In this document: positions 7,028 through 11,518 of the stretch, piece by piece
Layout: each line of letters begins with the position of its first letter
Position numbering within the stretch: position 1 is the stretch's first letter
Source of the DNA: Thiohalobacter sp.
GTDB taxonomy: Bacteria > Pseudomonadota > Gammaproteobacteria > Thiohalobacterales > Thiohalobacteraceae
Length of the DNA stretch: 11,518 nt
Direction: 5' to 3'
Assembly (NCBI GenBank): GCA_027030825.1
Contig: JALVEM010000199.1
Location: 1-11,518, forward strand
Notes under the pieces: model-generated
What the model saw: the letters and a program-made list of their open reading frames with translations, nothing else
What the model was told of the DNA's origin: nothing
Database searches by the model: none
Position numbers and translations under genes: made by a program

Positions 7028-7660
7028 ATGATCCTCCGCCTTCTCGCAGGTTTTCTGCTGCTGTTCCAGCCTGTCCTCTGGGCCGCCACGCCACATGCGC
7101 CCGAACTCGCCGTCTGCTGGGACTATGGCTGCAGTTCACGAACAGGAGTCACGCTCCCGGACGCCGTCTGGAGACGGATACGGACACTCTTCCTGCCGGC
7201 CGCCTCCAGTCCTGCCGTCGAACGGGAACGGATCCGCAGGGCAATCACCCTGATGGACCGGACCATCGGAAAGCTCACGCCCGTGGGCAACGACTATGGT
7301 GGCAGCCAACCCTGGGCGGGCCTGCCGGGGCAGCAGGACTGCATCGACGAATCCCTGACCGCACTCTCCGAACTCGAGGCGCTCGAACGCGCCGGGCTGC
7401 TCCACTGGCATCGCGTGACTGGCCGCGCAAGACGGGCGCCACACCTCTTCGATGTCCACTGGACGGCGGTGATCGAGGAAAAGGCCACCGGCAGGCGGTT
7501 CGCGGTCGATCCCTGGTATGGCGACCAAGGCGAGCCCCCGGTCATCCAGCCGCTGGCGGATTGGTTGCGCGGCGTGAAGCCGCCCGATCTGCCGCCGCGC
7601 ACACGCAGCCGCGGCCTGGACTCACGGCTGCTGATGCAATCGCTCGAATCGGATCCCTGA
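7028..7660 (+). CDS. Small exported protein with transglutaminase-like Cys-His-Asp residues
   Basis: This is a 210-residue protein of uncharacterised function. Residues 1-19 form a Sec signal peptide (Arg near the start, hydrophobic stretch LLAGFLLLF, then VLWA before a likely cleavage at about 19-20), so the mature protein should be periplasmic or secreted. The conserved-looking core contains QQDCIDES at 102-109, FDVHWTAV at 141-148 and FAVDPWYGD at 158-166. A Cys at the start of a helix, then a His in a beta-strand, then an Asp-Pro-Trp about 17 residues later, is the layout of transglutaminase-like cysteine enzymes. The likely triad is C105, H144 and D161. I recall similar uncharacterised proteobacterial proteins with DCI(A/D)E and a VDSWF-type motif, but cannot search here. 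It is divergent from the caspase-like lipoprotein gene. An alternative ATG lies at 7019, and a TTG at 6974 is unlikely. The enzyme class is inferred and the reaction is unknown. Confidence 0.75.
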   Translation: MILRLLAGFLLLFQPVLWAATPHAPELAVCWDYGCSSRTGVTLPDAVWRRIRTLFLPAASSPAVERERIRRAITLMDRTIGKLTPVGNDYGGSQPWAGLPGQQDCIDESLTALSELEALERAGLLHWHRVTGRARRAPHLFDVHWTAVIEEKATGRRFAVDPWYGDQGEPPVIQPLADWLRGVKPPDLPPRTRSRGLDSRLLMQSLESDP

Positions 7661-7783
7661 CGGGTTTCATTACCTGCAACAGGCCGGGACAGACGTTTCT
7701 GTACATGCTTGCCCTGGATCATTGAATCTTCTTCCTTAGCCGGTCATTCTCTGCGAGCAATCGGCATCCAGGAATTTCGCGAC
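7661..7783. other. Short intergenic region upstream of the permease gene
   Basis: These 123 bp separate the small exported protein gene from the permease gene. A short stem (ACAGA, loop CGTT, TCTGT, at 7689-7702) has only five base pairs and no following T run, so it does not look like a terminator. I see no confident promoter, although the permease may have its own because the preceding product is functionally unrelated. Confidence 0.4.
7770..7774 (+). promoter_or_regulatory. Ribosome binding site of the permease gene
   Basis: AGGAA ends 9 bases before the ATG at 7784. This supports that start over the TTG at 7709, which would add 25 residues unlike an APC permease N-terminus. Confidence 0.55.
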
Positions 7784-9103
7784 ATGCAGGAAGAATCCCG
7801 GAATCACGACCGGATCGGCCTCGTCCAGGCCGTCTCGCTCGCAGTCGGTACCATGATCGGCGCCAGCATCTTTTCCATCTTCGGTCTGGGCGCACGAATC
7901 GCCGGCAACAATCTGCCACTCGTGTTCGTGATTTCCGGCCTGGTGGCCCTGCTGGTGGCCTATTCCTATGCCTGGCTGGGCAGCCGCATGGTCTCCGATG
8001 CCGGGCCGATGGAGTTCATACTTCAGGCCTTCGGCAACAACCTGCTGACCGGCGCGCTCAGCTTCCTGTTCTGGATGACCTATGTGATCTCGATCGCCCT
8101 CTTCGCTAAAGGCTTTGCCGGCTATTTCCTGCCGTTGCTGCCTTTGCCGGGCACGGGCGGGCTGGAAAGCATCGTGGAAGTGTGCATCGTGCTGGTCTTC
8201 ACGGCATTGGGTGTCATGGGCTCGTCCAGCGTGGGTCGGGCCGAGTTCTGGATCGTGGCGATCAAGCTGGGCATCCTGCTGCTGTTCGTGGTACTCGGCA
8301 TCTGGAGCATCCAGGCCGAACGTATCCTGCCCCATGTCTCACGGGACAGCCTTCCCGGCATCCTGAACGCCACGGCCATCTTCTTTCTCTCCTACATGGG
8401 GTTCGGCCTGGTCACCAATGCTTCGGAACACATGGAGGATCCGGAGCGGAACGTGCCTCGCGCCATCTATACCAGCATTCTGGTCGTCAGCGTCGTCTAT
8501 GTGCTGGTCTCCGTGGTTGCCGTGGGCAACCTGCCCCTGCCCGAACTCGTCAAGGCGGAAGACTATGCATTGGCCGAAGCTGCCCGCCCCTTCCTTGGCA
8601 GTGGAGGCTATCTTCTGGTCACCTGGGGCGCACTGTTCTCGATTGCCTCGGCACTCAATGCCACCCTCTATGGGGGCGCCAACGTGGCCTATGCCCTGGC
8701 GCGTGATGGCGTGCTGCCGAAAACCTTCGACCGCAAGCTCTGGTTCGGCTCCATGGAAGGCCTCTACATCACGGCGGGACTGGGGATCGTGTTCGCCCTG
8801 CTGTTCAATCTCAACGGGATTGCTTCGATCACCAGCAGCATCTTCATGGTGATCTATCTGTTCGTACTGGCTTCGCACTGGCGCATGCGGAGGCGGTTCG
8901 GAGGCAATCCCGTGGTCATCGCTACGGGATTTGCGGTGGTGCTGGCCGTGTTTCTGCTGCTGCTCCACTATCAGTGGCAGACGGCACGCAACGCCTTCTA
9001 TGCCACCTGGATGGTCCTGGGCGGTAGCCTGGGCACGGAATGGATCTATTTCCGCCTGACCCGGCGGCGTTTGCAGCAACGCACTCGGGGAAGTCATGCG
9101 TGA
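7784..9103 (+). CDS. APC-superfamily amino acid/polyamine permease
   Basis: This is a 439-residue inner-membrane protein with about 12 hydrophobic helices. The APC signature in the broken first helix reads GTMIGASIF at 22-30, where Gly-rich backbone usually binds the substrate amino group. The second family signature, around helix 6 and the following loop, is visible at about 203-228 as SYMGFGLVTNASEHMEDP followed by ERNVPRAI. A third, YGGANVAYALARDGVLP at 296-312, corresponds to the conserved ARDG-x-LP loop. Length is normal for the family. These transporters usually couple uptake to protons or exchange one amino acid for another; the substrate cannot be read from sequence. The proton-pumping P-type ATPase gene follows after 77 bp on the same strand, so the two may be cotranscribed and functionally linked through the proton gradient. 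The family is secure and the specificity unknown. Confidence 0.92.
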   Translation: MQEESRNHDRIGLVQAVSLAVGTMIGASIFSIFGLGARIAGNNLPLVFVISGLVALLVAYSYAWLGSRMVSDAGPMEFILQAFGNNLLTGALSFLFWMTYVISIALFAKGFAGYFLPLLPLPGTGGLESIVEVCIVLVFTALGVMGSSSVGRAEFWIVAIKLGILLLFVVLGIWSIQAERILPHVSRDSLPGILNATAIFFLSYMGFGLVTNASEHMEDPERNVPRAIYTSILVVSVVYVLVSVVAVGNLPLPELVKAEDYALAEAARPFLGSGGYLLVTWGALFSIASALNATLYGGANVAYALARDGVLPKTFDRKLWFGSMEGLYITAGLGIVFALLFNLNGIASITSSIFMVIYLFVLASHWRMRRRFGGNPVVIATGFAVVLAVFLLLLHYQWQTARNAFYATWMVLGGSLGTEWIYFRLTRRRLQQRTRGSHA

Positions 9104-9166
9104 ATGATCACCCCGGAACAGGATCGACGGGTTTCGTACGATATGCCTGATTTCCCGACTCATGTT

Positions 9167-9170
9167 GGAG
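9167..9170 (+). promoter_or_regulatory. Ribosome binding site of the P-type ATPase gene
   Basis: GGAG lies 10 bases before the ATG at 9181. The spacing is slightly long but acceptable, and it agrees with the start predicted from the family's N-terminal domain. Confidence 0.5.
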
Positions 9171-9180
9171 ATGCCCGATC

Positions 9181-11518
9181 ATGAGCAACGACAAGGATCT
9201 GCCGTCCGAGATCAGTGAGACGCTGTCCCGACTGGAAACCGACCCCGAAACCGGGCTCTCCAGTGATGAGGTCCGCATCCGCCAGCAGAAATACGGCCTC
9301 AACCGGATCGAGGCCCGGGAGAAGACCTGGTGGCAGCGCCTGTTCGCCCGCTTCTGGGGCCCCATCCCCTGGATGATCGAGACCGCTGCCGTCCTCTCCG
9401 CGATCGCCCAGCGCTGGGAAGACTTCGTCATCATCATGATTCTGTTGCTGGTCAACGCCTTCGTGGACTTCTATCAGGAGTCCAAGGCGCTGAACGCCAT
9501 CGAGGTGCTCAAGAGCAAACTTGCTCTGAAAGCCCTGGTCAAGCGTGAGGGGCGCTGGCAGGAGGTGGATGCCGCCGAGCTGGTGCCCGGCGACATCATC
9601 AAATTGAAGATCGGCAACATCATCCCGGCCGACGTCCTGCTCATCGGCGGCGGCGATTTCCTGCTCGTGGATCAGTCCGCCCTCACCGGAGAGTCGTTGC
9701 CCGTCAACAAGCAGGCCGGCGCCAGGGCCTTCGCCAATACCGTGGTCAAGCAGGGGGAGATGGAAGCCGTCGTCACCGGCACCGGCCTCAACACCGAATT
9801 CGGCCGTACGGTCGGCCTGGTGGCCAAGGCGGAACTGGCCGAACGCAGCCATTTCAAGCGGATGGTCATCAAGGTCGGCGACTTCCTGATCGCCCTGACC
9901 CTGGTCGTGATCGTCATCCTCCTCGTCCTCGGCTTCGCGCGCCATGAACCCCCCATCGACCTGCTGATCTATTCCCTGGTGCTGACCATCTCGGCCATCC
10001 CGGTGGCCATGCCGGCCGTACTCACCGTGACCATGGCCATCGGCGCCATGGTGCTGGCGCGACATCAGGCGATCGTCAGTCGTCTGGACGCCATCGAGGA
10101 GCTGGCTGGCGTCGACGTGCTCTGCTCGGACAAGACCGGCACCCTGACCCAGAACCGTATGAGCCTGGCCGATCCCTACCTGGATCCGCGGTTCCGCAAA
10201 GAGGATCTGTTCCTCTATGCCGCTCTCGCCAGCCGGAAGGAAAACCGGGATCCGATCGAAGAACCCATTTTCTCGGAGGTCGAAAGGCTGGGCCTGGAGG
10301 ATCGACTGCAGCAGTACCGGCTCGAGAAGTTCATCCCGTTCGATCCGGTACGCAAGCGTACCGAGGCTACTCTGATCGGTCCCGACGGCAAGCGGCTGAT
10401 CGCCGCCAAGGGTGCTCCGCAGGTCATCATCGAGCTCTGTCACGAGGAAGGCCTCGACAAGCAGGCTGCGTACCGGCAGGTCGAGGATTTCGCCGAGAAG
10501 GGCTATCGCACCCTGGGTGTCGCCATCAAGCGGGAAGGTGACGATGATTTCACCTTCATCGGCCTGATTCCCCTGTTCGATCCGCCACGGGAAGACTCGA
10601 AGGACGTCATCGCCCAGCTTCGACAACAGGGCGTCGAGGTCAAGATGGTGACCGGCGACAATATCGCCGTGGCCCGGACCATCGCCCGCATGCTCGACAT
10701 CGGCGACCGGATCGAGGATGTGCGCGAGCTCAAGGGGCAGAGCACCGAGGAATACCTGTTCCTGGTCCGCCTGATCTCCAGGGCGTTGCTGAATGTCCTG
10801 GAAGGTAATCTCTCCAGGGAAGAAGCGGACAGAAAGGCGGAAGAAGTCGTCAAGCAGGTACGCAAGGAACTCGACAACATGCCCTTGCCTGCCGGTACCG
10901 TGAAGCGCCACGAATCCGAGATCATCAGGCAGATCGAGCAGGCCAACGGGTTTGCCCAGGTCTATCCGGAGGACAAGTATTTCATCGTCGACGAATTGCA
11001 GAAGGCCGATCACATCGTCGGCATGACCGGCGACGGCGTGAACGATGCGCCGGCACTCAAGAAGGCCGATGCCGGCATCGCCGTCAGCGGCGCCACGGAC
11101 GCCGCCCGTGCCGCGGCCGACATCGTGCTCACGGCGCCCGGCCTGGGCGTCATCCTGGAGGCCATCAAGCAGGCGCGTATCACCTTCGAGCGCATGCAGA
11201 GCTACACCATCTTCCGCATTGCCGAGACCATCCGCATCGTCTTCTTCATGGGCCTGGCCATCGGCGTGTTCGAGTTCTACCCGATCACGGCGCTGATGAT
11301 CATCGTGCTGGCGCTGCTCAACGACATCCCGATCCTGGCCATTGCCTATGACAACACCAGGCTGCGCAACCGACCCATCCGCTGGGACATGGGGCAGGTG
11401 CTGGTGATGGCCAGCTGGTTGGGTGTGGCAGGCGTGATCTCCTCCTTCCTGCTCTTCTACTTCGTGATGATCTACCTGAAACTGCCGCTCGACTTCGTAC
11501 AGTCGGTATTTTTCGCCA
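9181..11518 (+). CDS. Plasma-membrane proton-efflux P-type ATPase (type III), 3' end cut by the window
   Basis: The frame is open from the ATG at 9181 to the window end, giving 779 complete residues with the C-terminus missing. An N-terminal cation-ATPase segment (about 8-45) precedes the first two membrane helices. The actuator domain carries TGES at 169-172. Helix 4 has SAIPVAMPA (271-279), the form typical of proton pumps rather than the PEGL of calcium or sodium pumps. The phosphorylated Asp is D317 in SDKTGTLT. The nucleotide domain has FDPVRKRT at 387-394 and KGAP at 410-413. The P-domain has TGDN at 491-494 and TGDGVND at 616-622. In helix 6, D715 in LLNDIPIL corresponds to the Asp essential for proton transport in plant pumps. 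About 70 extra residues (512-583), highly charged and helical, separate the two P-domain motifs. The enzyme exports protons using ATP. The permease gene lies just upstream. The family is very secure. Confidence 0.95.
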   Translation, partial: MSNDKDLPSEISETLSRLETDPETGLSSDEVRIRQQKYGLNRIEAREKTWWQRLFARFWGPIPWMIETAAVLSAIAQRWEDFVIIMILLLVNAFVDFYQESKALNAIEVLKSKLALKALVKREGRWQEVDAAELVPGDIIKLKIGNIIPADVLLIGGGDFLLVDQSALTGESLPVNKQAGARAFANTVVKQGEMEAVVTGTGLNTEFGRTVGLVAKAELAERSHFKRMVIKVGDFLIALTLVVIVILLVLGFARHEPPIDLLIYSLVLTISAIPVAMPAVLTVTMAIGAMVLARHQAIVSRLDAIEELAGVDVLCSDKTGTLTQNRMSLADPYLDPRFRKEDLFLYAALASRKENRDPIEEPIFSEVERLGLEDRLQQYRLEKFIPFDPVRKRTEATLIGPDGKRLIAAKGAPQVIIELCHEEGLDKQAAYRQVEDFAEKGYRTLGVAIKREGDDDFTFIGLIPLFDPPREDSKDVIAQLRQQGVEVKMVTGDNIAVARTIARMLDIGDRIEDVRELKGQSTEEYLFLVRLISRALLNVLEGNLSREEADRKAEEVVKQVRKELDNMPLPAGTVKRHESEIIRQIEQANGFAQVYPEDKYFIVDELQKADHIVGMTGDGVNDAPALKKADAGIAVSGATDAARAAADIVLTAPGLGVILEAIKQARITFERMQSYTIFRIAETIRIVFFMGLAIGVFEFYPITALMIIVLALLNDIPILAIAYDNTRLRNRPIRWDMGQVLVMASWLGVAGVISSFLLFYFVMIYLKLPLDFVQSVFFA

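Noticed and set aside
6912..7139. 76-codon N-terminal extension of the caspase-like protein
   Set aside because: It would bury the lipoprotein signal and overlap the coding start of the divergent gene. The ATG at 6911 has a purine-rich ribosome binding site and starts the signal peptide directly.
7689..7702. Possible terminator hairpin after the small exported protein gene
   Set aside because: The stem is only five base pairs with no T run after it.
9160..11013. 617-codon open frame on the - strand opposite the P-type ATPase
   Set aside because: It is rich in Asp, Gly, His and Gln and shows no family motif. The + strand codes for an unmistakable P-type ATPase with all its motifs in one frame.

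Overview
This GC-rich window looks like a proteobacterial chromosome, most likely gammaproteobacterial. That placement rests on protein character only, since there is no rRNA or other phylogenetic marker here. It holds the regulatory end of a type VI secretion system (T6SS) cluster, then an unusual divergent pair of predicted Cys-His enzymes, then a transport pair. All eight coding regions are intact apart from the two cut by the window edges. I found no tRNA, rRNA, CRISPR array, insertion sequence or convincing intrinsic terminator.

Region 1 (1-4692, + strand) is a tightly packed operon: the C-terminal part of TssM (IcmF, the inner-membrane/periplasmic T6SS scaffold), TagF (a post-translational repressor), a PP2C phosphatase (PppA) and a membrane-anchored Ser/Thr kinase. 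The genes are 9 bp apart or overlap by 19 and 4 bp, which suggests translational coupling. TagF, PppA and a PpkA-like kinase together form the threonine-phosphorylation switch that controls T6SS firing. The usual FHA-domain target is not in the window and may lie upstream.

Region 2 (4635-7660) has a minus-strand gene converging on the kinase gene and overlapping its 3' end by 58 bp. It encodes a 758-residue predicted lipoprotein with SEL1 repeats, a long coiled coil, a beta-rich segment and a C-terminal caspase-like (C14) domain with an intact His/Cys dyad. Divergent from it, across about 116 bp, is a small Sec-exported protein with a plausible transglutaminase-like Cys-His-Asp triad. This envelope-directed pair next to the T6SS phospho-switch is the best candidate here for an uncharacterised system. 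The functional link is inference from position only.

Region 3 (7784-11518, + strand) has an APC-superfamily amino acid permease followed 77 bp later by a type III plasma-membrane proton-efflux P-type ATPase, cut by the window end. The ATPase could supply the proton gradient that the permease uses.
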